A DNA stretch of 64,000 nucleotides from Cladobotryum mycophilum (GCA_036429605.1 JAVFKD010000002.1:2728001-2792000), one strand, 5' to 3'; numbered from the stretch's first letter, positions 1 to 12,815 are shown. Notes: generated by a model not told the origin, from the sequence alone. Numbers and translations are program-made.

Positions 1-202
1 CCGTCGCTGTTCTCGTCGACCGAATGAAGATCAACGGTTCTCTCGCCCGACAGTGCCTGGCAGACCTCGAGGAGAAGGGCATGATCAAGCCCATCGTCAC
101 CCATAGCAAGATGAAGATCTACAGTACGACGACCCGCGCCCCGCTGAAGAGAACCCCCAGTACTAACATATTGCAGCCCGTGCCATCGGTGAGGGCGCCT
201 AA
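1..202 (+). CDS. rps25: 40S ribosomal protein eS25, 3' end (partial)
   Basis: Component of the small cytosolic ribosomal subunit. The window opens inside the gene; frame 3 reads VAVLVDRMKINGSLARQCL and continues through the winged-helix region typical of eS25 (IVTHSKMKIY). The frame then breaks from the family unless an intron at 124-176 (GTACGA donor, TACTAAC branch point, TTGCAG acceptor, 53 nt, phase 1) is removed; splicing gives the expected tail MKIYTRAIGEGA and a TAA at 200-202. The unspliced frame runs on to 479, but that is read-through of intron and 3' UTR. The 5' exons lie outside the window. The gene converges on acl1. The recognition rests on the family C-terminus seen directly in the translation. 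Confidence 0.93.
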
Positions 203-1907
203 ATCAGTTAAACAAGAGGATTTGAGCATTGGCATACGGCGTCTAGTTGGTCCAAAAAGAGGAACGGCCACAGCATGGAGGGATGGTGCAAGGCAAACAA
301 CGCCTGGATGGGACGCTTTTCATGCTCGGTGTAGCATACCTTGGGACCGGAAACGCTTTAGCATACGGTATCGGAATGAAGATCTTCAAATGACCAAAAA
401 GACATGTCATGAACAAATGCATCGCGAGGTGCTCACTTCATTCATTGTGCCGTTTCTGTTATGTGATTTGAATCCATGACTTGCTGCTTGTGCTACGTTA
501 TTTTTGATGCATTGAAGAGCCATGGCCTATATCACTGTACTACTTGGGGGTTAACTTGAATTATCTGGGGTTATTATATCCTACACTCTTGTGCTGACAT
601 GCCCTATGATGTATAGTAGGCACGTTGAAAAGAGTATAGAAGACCAACTGTATTCAGTTTATGATTTGCGCAATCATGTATTGGGACCTGGCGAAAGATT
701 TCGGCATTAATAAATGCAATTATGCCTCTGAGGAACGATTGTTTGTCGATATGATTTCTCCCACAAATATGTCACTCTGAAAACGAGTGCGAGAGTGGAA
801 ACAAACCAGGCGTCAGCAATCCTTGGCACATGCTATGTGCAATATTGCATTGCATAATTTTATTCTTAATCCTACCCACCAAGGAATTAGCTATTAACTG
901 AGGCTATTACTACTCCCTCCTTCATTGACGTCGTTTGAGGTTATGGTGTTGCCTAACTACCTAGTAGTAATCAGTGTATCGATGCCCGGATTAAGGACGG
1001 CCCCCTCCCATAGCAGCTATTACAATACTAGGCTTATTCAGGGCTTACCCATTTGCCGCACAGGACAGAGTAAACAGGAAGGAAAATGGAGTTGCAACAA
1101 ATAAATCAAGAAATAAATAGAAACCAAGTCGTTTTCAATTTACCAGTTATAGTATCTGGTCGTGTTGTAGCTATTTTTATCGCTTTTGGCATGCAAGTCT
1201 CTCAGTGATGAGAATACTCCATGTGCTCTCAACGGGCCACCTTGGGCATGTGAGATCTGGACTCAACTTGGGTTTAGATCTGATGCGCTGAGCAAGCTGA
1301 TGAATTTTTTGAAACCCAATTCGTTATGGCATGTCATTCATCATAATGATGATGTTAATATCGGCGTTTTTCGGTGGTGAGAACTAAACCAAGCGTAACG
1401 TTAGAGTCTTGTTTGGTCTATTTATGTTATCTGAGTTATTTTTCTAAAAGGCACACCCTGATATTTGATAGTGTTTCCTGACTATAGCTCTCTCTGGGCT
1501 CTTTTCTGAGAGGTGATTAGAAGGAGAAGGCCTTTTGCGAAATAATTAATCGAGGGTTATTAGAGCGTATAGATTTAGGACCTTCTTTCTATTGTAAATT
1601 CATGTGAGAGGAGTGGCTTTGGTATGCTTTCTCTTATTCATCATAACTCGGTAGTTTGACCTTGAAAAAAACATCTTAGATAGCATCAAATCCTGAAGGG
1701 CCATCAAGAACTAAGCGAAAAATTGAATTAACTTGTCTATTGTCATCAAACGAATAATGTAGATAGTTTCCACACCGGCTACAAAACACTGTATGTGTAG
1801 GGTCTTCGTACAAATCTCCATCCCATCCTGAACCCACATCAAAGCACCACATCAAATCATATGCACAGCTGAACTTCTGAACTTCGTTGAATTTCATCCA
1901 CATTCCT
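203..1907. other. Non-coding 3' region between rps25 and acl1
   Basis: AT-rich DNA between two convergent genes; it should contain both 3' UTRs. Short open frames occur (for example 1186-1380, which lacks an ATG) but none resembles a protein. The minus strand stays open from 1905 to 1676 in a frame different from acl1; I could not recognise it. Confidence 0.7.
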
Positions 1908-3954
1908 TTACATCTGAACCTCGACTCTGCCCTCGGCACCGGGCCGTCCCTCGCTGAGGTTGGGCAGCAGGTAAGTGATATCATCCCAAGGATGACGGTA
2001 GAGACCAGTGCGCAGTCTCTTCTGGTCGAGGTAGTGGGCAATGAGACCAATGCTTCGGCCAAGGACGAAGAGACCGTTCAGGACACCCATGCCAAGGTAG
2101 TCCTCAGCCTCCTCAGCAGAGAAGGCACCGCAGTTGCGGAGCAGGTCAACAAAGCAGACAGCGATACAACCGTCAACGTTGAGAATCAGGTTATCCTTCT
2201 TGGAAGTGGTAACTGTCTCAACAGCCAAGGCGTAGTCGAGAAGCTTGTGGCTGGGGAAGTTGGCAAGAACATACTCCTTGACGAGCTCGACACGCAAGTC
2301 GGGGTTGTTTCGGGACTTGATACGGTGACCAATACCGGGGATGAGCTTGTTAGCCTTGCGCATGTTGTCGACGAACTCACGGGGGCTCAAGCTCTTGTCG
2401 AAGGCCTTGGTGAACTCGTCGGCAGCACCGTCGAGAGCACCACCGAAACGAGAACCAATGGTCAGCAGACCAGAGACCAGAGCACTGATGAGGTCCTTGC
2501 CGGCACGGGTGGTAATGATGGTGTTCATGGCACCGGAGACGGCAGGACCGTGATCGGCAGTAAGCATGAGAACCATCTCGAGGAACTTGGAGGCGTAGTC
2601 GGGCAGTCTTCGGCGGAACCAAAGGAGAGACATGACACCACCAATGCCGATTTCCTCTCTGAAGACATCCGAGATGGGCATGCCGGCGTAGAGAAGCTCC
2701 TGGCCACGGTCGTCTGAGATGGTGGAGATGAAAGCAGCGGGCTTTCGGATGAGGCCAAGCTCCTGGGCCCAAGAGTAGTCAATGGGGATCTTGGGAACAA
2801 CGGGCTCAGCCTGGGGAACGATGGTGCCCTCCTTGACGAGCTTGTCGTAGACCTCCTTGAGCAGAGAGGGCATGTCCTCGAAGGTGTTGGGGACGTAGAA
2901 ACCAGCGTCACGCATGGACTTGTTCTTCATGGCAGCGGTCTCGAGCTGGGAGTTGGCGAAAGCACCGGCGTGACCAAACTGAACTTCGGTCTTGAACATG
3001 CTGGCGCAAGTACCAATGGCCCAGGCAACAACGGGCTTGGTGATGACACCTTGCTTGACAGCCTCAATGACCTTGTATTCCTCCACACCACCGACTTCAC
3101 CGAGGAGCACGAGGATCTTGCAGCTGGGGTCGGCCTGGTAGCGCAGCAGGTGGTCGATGAAGGTAGTTCCAGGATATCTGTCACCACCAATGGCAACACC
3201 CTCGTAGACACCATCGGTGTTTTGGGCGATGATGTTGTTCAACTCGTTGGACATACCACCAGACTTGGAGACATAGCCGACGGAGCCCTTGCGGTAGAGC
3301 TTGGAGGCAACAATGTTGTCCATCATACCACCGGTGTTACCAATCTTGAAGGCACCAGGCTTGATACCACCAACAGTGGCGGGGCCAATGATGGTGACAC
3401 CCTTCTTCTGGGCGACATGGGCGATTTCTCGAGCTCGCTATTTCCTTGGTTAGCTCACGTGTGCATAGCAATAGGGTGGCTATTTCGTTGCTGAAAATAC
3501 TCACTCGCTCAGGGACACCCTCAGCAATGATGGCAATGGTCTTGATCTGAGGGTTCTCCATCAACTCCATGGTGGAGCTGTAGACACTTCGGGAGGAAGC
3601 AAAGTTGACAACGACGTCGACATCAGGGTGCTTGGCGATGGCCTTCTCGACCTGCTGGTAGACGGGCAGCAGAGTCTCGCTGGTGCCCCAGTACATCTTG
3701 CTGACGAACTGACCACCGAAGGTGTAGATGATACCAGCGACAGAGGGGGTCTTTCGCTTGCAGATGAAGTCGAAGTCCAGCATGCCCTGGACAGCTCGGG
3801 GCTGAAGACCATAGACGAAGCATCGAGTCTTGTCATGGAAGAGCGAGTAGTCGGGCAGCGGGCTGAGGGGTCGGCTGGGAGCAGCGAATCGCTGGATGTT
3901 GTCGTTGGCCGACAGAGTGGCCTTGGGACCAGCGTTGGAAGCAGCTAGAGACAT
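1908..3954 (-). CDS. acl1: ATP-citrate lyase subunit 1 (C-terminal-half subunit)
   Basis: Cytosolic ATP-citrate lyase makes acetyl-CoA and oxaloacetate from citrate, CoA and ATP. In filamentous ascomycetes the single animal enzyme is split over two genes; this subunit carries the succinyl-CoA-synthetase-alpha-like and citrate-synthase-like parts. Two exons, 3505-3954 and 1908-3437, separated by a 67-nt phase-0 intron (3438-3504, GTGAGT...AATAG), give 659 aa, the normal family length. The N-terminus starts at the ATG at 3954 and soon enters the conserved [20 protein letters not shown]. The phospho-histidine motif [10 protein letters not shown] lies near residue 306; the citrate-synthase-like domain ([22 protein letters not shown]) fills roughly residues 420-640. 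A likely 5' UTR intron lies upstream at 4032-4101. The partner subunit gene acl2 is divergent 3.6 kb away. Identification is very secure. Confidence 0.97.
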
Positions 3955-4459
3955 GGTGAAGGAAAATTGAGGACTCGCTCGTGAGGTGGTGTTTGCGAGT
4001 TGTTGAGAGTTGAGGGTGGCGGCGGGAGGGTCCTAGAGGGGGGAAAGTAAGGTGTTAATAGCTAGCTTTTAAATGAGAGACAGAGAAGCTGTGCTCCGTA
4101 CTTGTGCTATGAGAGTGGTGTAAGTTGTTGGGTGGGTGCTTGCTTGCACTGCTGCGAACCCAAACCAAAAAGTCTAGGAAAACACAGGAAAGTGATTGAT
4201 TGAAGAAGCAAAGTGAAGTTGATGTAAAGAAAAGGAAAAAAGACAAGAAATGAAGCGGAGTTGGAGGGGTGAGTTGAGAACGACGTTGAGATCAAGTCAA
4301 TGGGAAAAGAATTGGGGCGGGAGGGACGTCAGATTTCAGGAGCAGCGACTTCTGCCCAGTGAGAGAGTACCGGTTTGCTTGACCACCGACGAGGCTGCTG
4401 CTGGACGGTCGCCAAAATTATAGTGGGGGTGGGAGGTGTGAAATCCGGGTCGGGTGTGA

Positions 4460-4497
<38 letters not shown>

Positions 4498-7400
4498 AAG
4501 ACATTGATCCATCAAGGATGCCCTGCACCGACTCCCAACTGCGGTGCAAAGCGGTGCAGCGGTGGTGCCAGCGATAGCATGCAGAGGTGCGTAGTGCCTG
4601 GTAGTGGGGTGGACGGGAATGGAAGCGGAGCTCACTGCTGCCACCGCCTCACGGAAGAGCGTGGGCCTTCGCTGACGGAGAGGGGAGGAGCTTTTGCTTC
4701 AGGCAGGACAGGGGGAAGGGGGAGGAATTGGATCCCAATTCTTTGCAGATACACTTGTACAGCATCGTATGTACCTCACGTCCATGCTGAAGCTCTCACA
4801 AGCGAATGCTATATGCGAACTGGCGGACAGGCAGCCGGACGGTAAAGCAATGCAACACGCAACTCACCTCGTTTGTTCCTACGGGTAAAGTGGTCTGTCT
4901 AGATCTTACCCGAACACGACGAACTGAAACAATAGAGGGCCGACAAGAAAGAAGAAGCAAAAAAAAAAGGGAAGAGAAAAGAGTTGGCTGACAGGAATGA
5001 CGGAGGAAGGAATCTAGAAACAAACAAGACGGAAGAGGGAAAGAGAAAAAATAAGAAAAAGGGGGGATAAAAAAGAATATGGTATTTTGGTAGCTTGTCT
5101 TGAAGAAGCTTGTTGAACAAGAAGTCGGCACCTTATTCCAAACTGGAGGAGGGGGTGTACATACAATGGATGGGGCGGGTGATGGCCTAGGTTGATGGAG
5201 ACTTCCGCACAGTGACGGTCACAAAAAGGAAACAAAGAAAAACACCGACACAACGACTCAGTTGGGGATAGATTTTTTGGGGGGCGCCGTTTTGGTCGTC
5301 GTTATGGAACTTGAAAGAATGGATGGATGGACGGGCTGCTGGTGGTGGTGGTGGGCTAGCAAAATGTTGTAATGGAACTGTTGAATCCAATCCCAATGCC
5401 ACCACCGCACCGGCTGCCGTAGTCCGGAGCTACAGAGGCCCCCTGTCAACTCGTCCGCTACCGTGCGGTACCGGTACCTGAATGCCAGTGCGTGCATCGT
5501 CGGGTGTCCAGACTCTGAGATTGCTTGCATCTAATTCCAATAGACATCGTACCAAAAGTCGTAGAATGAATCTCCCTCTTCCCCTCTCTCGTAATCCAGT
5601 GTCGTATCACATCAGATCCCGATTTGTTTTTTTCTCTCTCCTTCTGTCTTTCTGCCCGGCCCTCTCCCCTCCCGGCCGCTACGGAAGGGGGTGTCGATGA
5701 GGGAATTGCTCTCCCACATGCTATAATCCATAACCCATTGTCCTGGTGAGATAAGATCCTTCTTCCAAAACGTCAAAATCCCGAACAGGCAATTTAGGAC
5801 ATTATAGTAGAAAAAAAGGTGCCCCGATTCCGTAACGAGGCTCCTCCGAATTTCGGTCCCCGTGACGTTTCGGTCTTCATGCCTGGTTGAGGTCCGTCTT
5901 TGGTCGGCTTAGGCCATTTTCCCAACTTCCCAATTGAAGGCAGTCAATGGATGGAGGGGTAGTGGGCATGGCATAGCATGACATGATGGAGGCCTGGCCT
6001 GGCCTGGTCGGTGCCCGCCTGCCGCAGCAGACCTGACTTGCTTGAACCCCACTTGCCTAGGTACGTACCTAGTACCTAGAAAACCTCAGGACTCAGGGGG
6101 TGACTTTGTGCAGTGAGCATTGAGCAGCTTGACTGACAATGGCCTCAATATGCACCGAAGTCTTACCCATCCTCGTACTCCATACTCTCTGTAGGAAGAT
6201 TTCCCATTGGTACGTACTCGTACTCGTAATTTGTGCCTGAGTCAATGTACCTGTGTTAGTGCCAGATAGAGTGGGTATTTCAAAATGGCTAGGCCAATAT
6301 TGATTGAATTTGACCCCTCCTCAGCCTCGTCGTCCCAATGCACAAAGAAAATGAGGTCCCCTCCCAAAAGCTCGCTTCTGCTCGCTGCAACCGGACAGGA
6401 CAGATATTATTGTTGGGCTCACAAAAATGCCACCTAACTGTTTGCTGCCCAGACGACAAACTTTTGTCGCAAACAAGACAGATAGCAATCAAATCTGACC
6501 AGGGAAAATAAGATGAAACAACCCCCCCTCAATTGGTCTAATTGCTGAGCGAGTCGTAATTTTGGGGGCTCCCCCGAGGGTGCGAATTTCGGCGGACCAG
6601 ACATGGTGGTAAAAAAAATCAGAACAGGGAGGGCACTCTGAATTCCAGCGATCCACTTGGGCCATTTTCCTCAACAGCTGGGGGTGGACAGATTCAACGA
6701 CGGGAAGAAACAGCCAGCAGCAACAAGGAAGTACTAGTACTCCCATCACCGCCTCTCGAGCCAATTGACTGATGGAGCTTCCACCCCAAAGCTTTTGGCG
6801 TCAAGTTGGTAAAAGCTTCCACCAGGTTCGCTGCCGCCAACACAACACAACACACACGACACACGCCCCCCAAAAAAGAACCTGCGCTGACCGCCCTTGC
6901 TTGCCTCTGCCCCTCCAAAGTGATAGCGCAACAGACAGACACACTCTCACACACTCACTCACCAAAAAACACACCCCCCGAATCTGCATCCACGATACGC
7001 TGTCCGCGCTGCTTGGGTGTGCTCCGTAACCGTAACCCCCTCCCGCTCCGAGCTGCAACCGTGGAGCTTCGACCGCCGCCCAAATTTTTGAAAGGCTGCA
7101 AGTCATCCTCATCTTCTTTTCTGCCATCCTGCCATCTTGTCATCCCATCCATCCATCCACCCATCTTTCATCTCTTTTGCTTGAAATCCTTCTCCTTCTC
7201 CTTCCACCTCCGTGTATCTTTTCGAATTCTACCAATTGAGAATTCAAATCGTCGTTGCAGTCACTTGACCGGACTAGAACGGTAGGTTTAAATCGATGCT
7301 CCCCTCACCACTTGGCATGAGCTTAGGCGTTGCCTTGATGCCCCTCAACTCAAAACACCCTCCATTCATTCGGTGCCCAAAGCCCGCCGCAACACTTGCC

Positions 7401-7535
7401 CAGCAGACTTGAACCTACTTTCTTCAATATCTCTCAACCACTTGCTGACGATAAAAAGGCCAAAGTTTTAATAGAAAGAAAGAAACAAACCTCCGAATCA
7501 ACGTTCATTTCTTCATCCTCAAACATCTTCTCACA
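3955..7535. promoter_or_regulatory. Shared divergent promoter region of acl1 and acl2
   Basis: A 3.6-kb gene-free stretch between the start codons of the two lyase subunits. On the acl1 side a 5' UTR intron is likely at 4032-4101 (minus-strand donor GTACGG, acceptor TCTAG behind a pyrimidine tract). The middle contains a (GT)n tract at 4464-4494, a GGCCT tandem near 5993-6006 and TACCTAGGTA-type palindromes near 6055-6079. The 200 bases before acl2 are pyrimidine-rich, typical of highly expressed fungal genes. Short ORFs here look like chance. I did not identify specific transcription-factor sites. Confidence 0.75.
4464..4494. repeat. (GT)n microsatellite
   Basis: About fifteen near-perfect GT dinucleotides in the acl1/acl2 intergenic region, preceded by degenerate GTGAGT units. 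Probably length-variable between strains. Confidence 0.95.
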
Positions 7536-9408
7536 ATGTCCGCCAAGGCGATCTTCGAGGCCGATGGCAAGGCCATCCTCAACTACCACCTCACTCGTGC
7601 TCCTGTCATCAAGCCGAGTCCTCTGCCTGCGCCTACCACCCACAACCCTCCCCCGAGACTGGCGGCTTTGCACTTCCCCGAGGACGCCAAGGTTGAGGAT
7701 ATCTTGAACCAGGCTGAGGTTACCTACCCTTGGCTCCTTCAGGCCGGTGCCAAGTTCGTCGCAAAGCCCGATCAGCTCATCAAGCGACGAGGAAAGAGCG
7801 GTCTCTTGGCTTTGAACAAGACCTGGCCCGAAGCCAAGGCTTGGGTTGCTGAGCGAGCCGGTAAGGAGCAAAAGGTTGAGCACACAACAGGTGTCCTGAG
7901 ACAGTTCCTCGTTGAGCCCTTTGTTCCTCACCCTGACGGCACCGAGTACTATATCAACATCAACTCCGTTCGTGATGTAAGTGAAATCCCTTTGTCGCGA
8001 TTTATCATTTTGGCGTCGAATTCCTGGTTAGGAGCCTCATCCCGTATTGCCGCATACATGCATCTTGTTGAGCTTTGGAGTTGAATCGACTCGAAATTCA
8101 AGAAGACATTTGTGTGAGAAAAATAAGATGCAAAAGTCGACTTTTATGTCGCAAGGAGTGGCCCGTGGCGCCGTTGTGGGCGTCAAAATGTGCTCGGTTA
8201 CGGGCGGACGAACGGATGTCACGATAGGGAGGGTCCTATTTTGGCAACACCCCTGCTCTATCCACCACAGCGCTATCCCACTCACAGCGCAACTTCCTTA
8301 TTGCCATATTCGTTCAGATATTGTATTACAAGCAGTTGTCCTCTAGACTTGAGCTGACCATACTTTTTTAAACCTTTAGGGCGACTGGATCCTCTTCACT
8401 CATGAGGGTGGTGTTGACGTCGGCGATGTCGATGCCAAGGCTCAGAAGCTCTTGATCCCCGTTGATCTGTCCGAGTACCCCTCTAACGAGGAGATTGCTG
8501 CTACTCTTCTCAAGAACGTCCCCAAGGGTGTCCACAATGTTCTGGTTGACTTCATCACTCGGCTGTACGCCGTCTATGTGGACTGCCAGTTCACTTACCT
8601 GGAAATCAACCCCTTGGTCGTGATTCCCAACGAGGAAAAGACCTCTGCCGAGGTTTACTTCCTTGATCTTGCTGCCAAGCTGGATCAGACTGCCGACTTC
8701 GAGTGCGGTGTCAAATGGGCCATTGCCCGATCTCCCGCTGCTCTCGGCCTCACCAACATCGCCCCTACCAACGGCGAGAAGGTCAACATTGATGCTGGTC
8801 CTCCCATCGACTTCCCCGCTCCTTTCGGCCGAGAGTTGACCAAGGAGGAAGCCTACATCGCTGACCTCGATGCCAAGACTGGTGCCTCTCTCAAGCTCAC
8901 TGTTCTCAACCCCACTGGTCGCGTCTGGACACTTGTCGCTGGTGGTGGTGCCTCGGTCGTGTACGCCGATGCCATTGCCTCAGTCGGCTTTGCCGATGAG
9001 CTCGCCAACTACGGTGAATACTCTGGTGCCCCCACTGAATCTCAGACATACCACTACGCCCGCACCGTCCTTGACCTCATGCTTCGCGCTCCCATGAGCG
9101 AGAAGGGCAAGGTTCTCTTCATCGGTGGTGGTATTGCCAACTTCACCAACGTTGCCAGCACTTTCAAGGGAGTCATCCGTGCTCTCCGGGACTACGCTAC
9201 TCAGCTGATTGAGCACAACGTTCAGATCTGGGTCCGTCGTGCCGGTCCCAACTACCAGGAGGGTCTTAAGAACATGAAGGCGGCCACACAAGAGCTTGGC
9301 CTCAACGCCAAGATCTTTGGCCCCGAGATGCACGTCTCTGGTATCGTGCCCCTGGCGCTCGTCCCCGGCAAGTGGGAGAGCAGCAACATTGAGGAGTTCA
9401 AGGCTTAA
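7536..9408 (+). CDS. acl2: ATP-citrate lyase subunit 2 (N-terminal-half subunit)
   Basis: Second subunit of cytosolic ATP-citrate lyase; it corresponds to the N-terminal half of animal ACLY, with the ATP-grasp/succinyl-CoA-synthetase-beta-like fold and the citrate-binding region. Exons 7536-7976 and 8380-9408 give 489 aa, normal for the family. The start is the first ATG after a C/T-rich leader and yields [19 protein letters not shown]. Conserved stretches include [34 protein letters not shown] and the glycine-rich [19 protein letters not shown]. The intron (7977-8379, GTAAGT...TTTAG, phase 0) is 403 nt, several times longer than most introns here. Transcribed away from acl1, so the two subunits are probably co-regulated. 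Confidence 0.97.
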
Positions 9409-12400
9409 AGATGGGATGGAAATGAGAGGATAGATGATTAAGTATAACTGTGCGTTCTTGTATTTTGCAACCTAGACGGATGGCGGGCCGATGTTATTTT
9501 TGGTCTTGGGAATCTTCGCAGAAGTGAGACGAAGAAGGCAGGACAGAGGTCTGTGTACAGGGTTATGTGATGTATGGAGCATATGGCAGATGATGGATGA
9601 AACTATGATAATAAAAAAATGCTCTCGACAATAACTTTGTTCCATTTTGCATTGTGTATTACTCCCTGCCTACCTGGCAAGGTAAGTACCTACACGTATG
9701 TTGTGATGATTGGGCATATGACGTATGCATTAGTAGATTGCGTGTATGGAGTCGAGACCCGGTTTTTATTGCAAGGCATGCATGTGTCTAATCTATATAG
9801 GAAGTTTGAGCCTACCTATTGAGGAGTACGACATGGTATAGCCTTTACCATGCCACATGGAAGGCATCATGTGGTGAATGATGGAAATGAATTCCAACGT
9901 ATAGCAGACGATACTGTTCCCCCTCCGTGTTTCAAAATGGTGTGGTTTATGCAGCGACAATCGAAGTAACGAATCGAGTCACTGCTTGACTGAAAACGAA
10001 GAAGATAGGACCGCTTGCCACGTGGCAGCCGCACCAGCTTCGAAAAAGCCGTTCACATGTTTTGTTTGCCTTTGTTTTCTGGGTCGATGGAATAAAAAAA
10101 TTTAGTTCCCGTCGAACCGTTGTCGAATAGAATTTTTTTGCTTCCCTTTTTTCTTGCCTTGTGGTTCGTCAGGTTTTTTTCTCGTCGATCTTTTTTAGAT
10201 GGGGGGGGGTTGATTAGTCCGGAGGATCCGCGAGGACTAGTTGGCTCTCAGCTGCATGTTTTTGCTTTGCAGGAAGGAAGGGGGGAGGTTGCATTATGGA
10301 ATGGATGATTTACAGACGGGTGACGCGATAGGCGTTGAAGAGAGAAGGGGAGAGGGAGGAAGGGGGCGATAGGGAAATTAGATTAGATAGTGGTTCTCTT
10401 TGCTAGTACATTCAATCTAAACCAACCTAGTAGTCTGGTTCCCTATATCATACAGGTAGTCTTTTTCTTTCCTACTATCTCAGGATGATCAACCAAGTGG
10501 TAATGTATTTGTAGGTCTAGTACTTGTATGTAGGTAGGGCAGTAGGCACCTTTCCCTCACCCCCTCACCTTCGTTGACCTCTCTGTGCCTATCAATTTCC
10601 CCCTTCCTTCCTCCCTCCCTTCCCCTCCCTTCTGACGTTTGGGCTTCTCCCTCCCTCTCCCTCTTCTTTTCGTTATTTTAGCCAGACCCAGAACCGGGGT
10701 CGCCGTTACATCCCGTATCTGCGTGCTGTGCAGAAACCAGACTAGCTTAAGCCAAAGAAGAGGAGAAGGGAAAGAAGAAAAAAGGTTCAAACGAAACCAC
10801 GGACGGCATTGCCCGTTTGTTGCTTGCCTTCTTTTTTCTCTTTCTTTCTTTCTTTTAGCCTAGGCCGTGGGTTCCTTTCCTTCTGCCCTGGCCAAAAAAA
10901 AATAAAAAGGCAATCTTTCTCTCCCTCTATTTTCTGATCCACTTACCAAAATTGACCTGTTTCCTTCCTTTTACGGCCGCATCTCATGATCACAAGAATC
11001 CCCCCCCTTCCAAAAAGAATACAATGACGTTTTATTGAAATTGCTGTTTTATCCATCCTTCCCCCCATTTTGCTCTCCTTCGGTTCAACATTCATCAACT
11101 TTACTTTTGGTTGATACCTACCTAGGTACTGTGTGTTACGCCTTTTTAAGCGAGGTCAAGTGATGTTGAATCTTAAATTACAAACATTGGTAACCCCAAA
11201 TCCTTGAATAATAATAATAATAATAATAAATACCTAGTAGTACAGGTAGTAGGTAGTAGGTAATCGAATATTGAAGGGAGGGGGAAGGAGTACCACCCCC
11301 CCCCTCTCCCCTTTGAGGTTTTTGAAGGCAATAAAAGGCAGAAAAGAACAAGAGCTGGTCTTTTTGGGGCTGGTCTGCCTGCTTGTCTGTCTGTCTTGCC
11401 TCGTCTGTCTCTGTCTCTGTTTCCTTCGTTTCTCTGTCTCTCCCATTCACCTCCACCCCCATTTCTGCAAGTTCCTCTCCCTCTCCTTCCTCCTTCTCGT
11501 TCGCTGAGAGCGAGTAGCCTTTTTTTTTACTTTTAAAAAGTAGACTTTTCCTTCCTCACCTTACCCTTTTTTCTTCTTCTTTTCTTCTCCTTCTTTTTTC
11601 TCTCTCCCTTCTTTCTTCAACTCCAGCTATCCTCACACTACTGCTCTTCTCCATTAAATGTTGTCAAATCTCTAGTGATTCCCCTATAAAGCGACATCAT
11701 CGTCATCATCATCATCATTGCCCCCCTACCAAACTCACCTACTATTGCTATCAAACCTCTTACATACATACATACCTACTTACTTACATACGCCTGTTGC
11801 CCTGGACAGGGTGCTCTGACAATCTGACTCAACTTATACGATATTCCCACGCCATCGCCGGAACCAGGACAGAAAAGAAAAGAAAAAAGGGAAAAAAATC
11901 TCCGAGATCCCCGTCTTTCTAGAATCCCATCTATCAAATCTACTTTATCTATTGCCTATCCTACATACCCATCCTACCAACAACACACACATATATATTT
12001 TATCCCAGTCATCCCTTCCACATTGTCCATCTTTTCTTCCTTCTTCTTCTTCTTCTTCTTCTTCATCTTCCTCCTCCATCAATATCCTCTCAGTCAAGAG
12101 GCAAAAGACCAAAGAAATTTTCATTTGCCTCCCCGTGGCTCAGACTCTCTCACCCCCCCCCCGGGGAAAAAAATTACTGCCACAAGCCACAAAAATACGA
12201 CGAAAGGGAGAGAAAAAAACCCCCACGCTCAGGACGAAACTCGATACACTCTAATCGAAACGGCCTTTTTTCAACATCCACATTTCCCACACAATCCACA
12301 TTCCACATTCCCAAACTCGTCCCGCAGATCCGACCCTCTTATTATAACTCAAGCCACCAACAAAAAACGACCACCACCACCACCACCATCACTACCAATA

Positions 12401-12614
12401 CCACGCAAAACATAGCAAAAATCTCCACTCCCACCTCTTTCCCTTGCTTCCTCCCCGGGAGCCACAAAAAAAAGAAGACGAGGAAGAAAAGCCTTCGATC
12501 CTGTTTCTTTTCAACAAGAAATTGCCCTTTTTAATCTAATAAAAAAAGCCTTTACTTACGCCCTCGCTATTTTGGGCATTCCCCTTCTTGAACAAAAGAA
12601 GAAGAAGAAAAGCA
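9409..12614. other. Long gene-free region with pyrimidine-rich leader
   Basis: No convincing gene in 3.2 kb. The first few hundred bases are acl2 3' UTR and downstream DNA. From about 11.4 to 12.6 kb the plus strand is strongly C/T-rich with CTT, CAT and CATA runs, which looks like the promoter and long 5' leader of the small ORF at 12615. An (AAT)n tract sits at 11206-11229. A 67-codon frame at 9619-9822 has an ATG but no recognisable content. Confidence 0.6.
11206..11229. repeat. (AAT)n microsatellite
   Basis: Eight AAT/ATA triplets in intergenic DNA; similar CAT-type triplets follow near 11697-11717. Confidence 0.9.
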
Positions 12615-12815
12615 ATGGCTCACGTCGATCTCTCACCACCGGTCGACGACTGCTGCACTCGCTGCTGCAAGGCCGCCGACTTTGGAAATCACGACTATTG
12701 TCTTCCCTGCGAGACAAACCCTGCCTGCTCTAGCCTCACCAAGACTAAGGATTCGGGAAGCCATGGCGGCAAGGACATCAAGGGAAACGACCAGGTAACC
12801 AGAAGCTCAAAATGA
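12615..12815 (+). CDS. Small cysteine-rich hypothetical protein
   Basis: A 66-codon frame from the ATG at 12615, which has a good context (AAAGCAATGGCT); the longer in-frame extension back to 12588 has no ATG. The first 43 residues hold eight cysteines, including CCTRCC and CLPC pairs, and could be a small metal- or disulfide-bonded fold; the last third is Lys/Gly/Ser-rich and hydrophilic. There is no signal peptide or membrane segment. The long pyrimidine-rich leader suggests a real, strongly transcribed gene. The GTAACC after codon 60 is a poor donor, so I keep the unspliced frame; a further downstream exon cannot be excluded. I do not recognise the family and propose no function. Confidence 0.5.
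   Translation: MAHVDLSPPVDDCCTRCCKAADFGNHDYCLPCETNPACSSLTKTKDSGSHGGKDIKGNDQVTRSSK

Noticed and set aside
24..479. 151-codon frame covering the rps25 end
   Set aside because: Only the first 34 codons are coding; the rest is intron and 3' UTR read-through, and splicing restores the eS25 C-terminus.
1676..1905. Open minus-strand frame just downstream of acl1
   Set aside because: About 75 codons with a CxxC pair but no recognisable family, no start of its own and the expected position of the acl1 3' UTR.
1887..3948. Long plus-strand frames antisense to acl1
   Set aside because: Mirror frames caused by strong codon bias of acl1; composition Val/Gly/Leu-rich without family features.
9619..9822. 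67-codon hydrophobic frame after acl2
   Set aside because: Located in a 3' flank with low complexity; no signal-peptide logic or homologue recognised.
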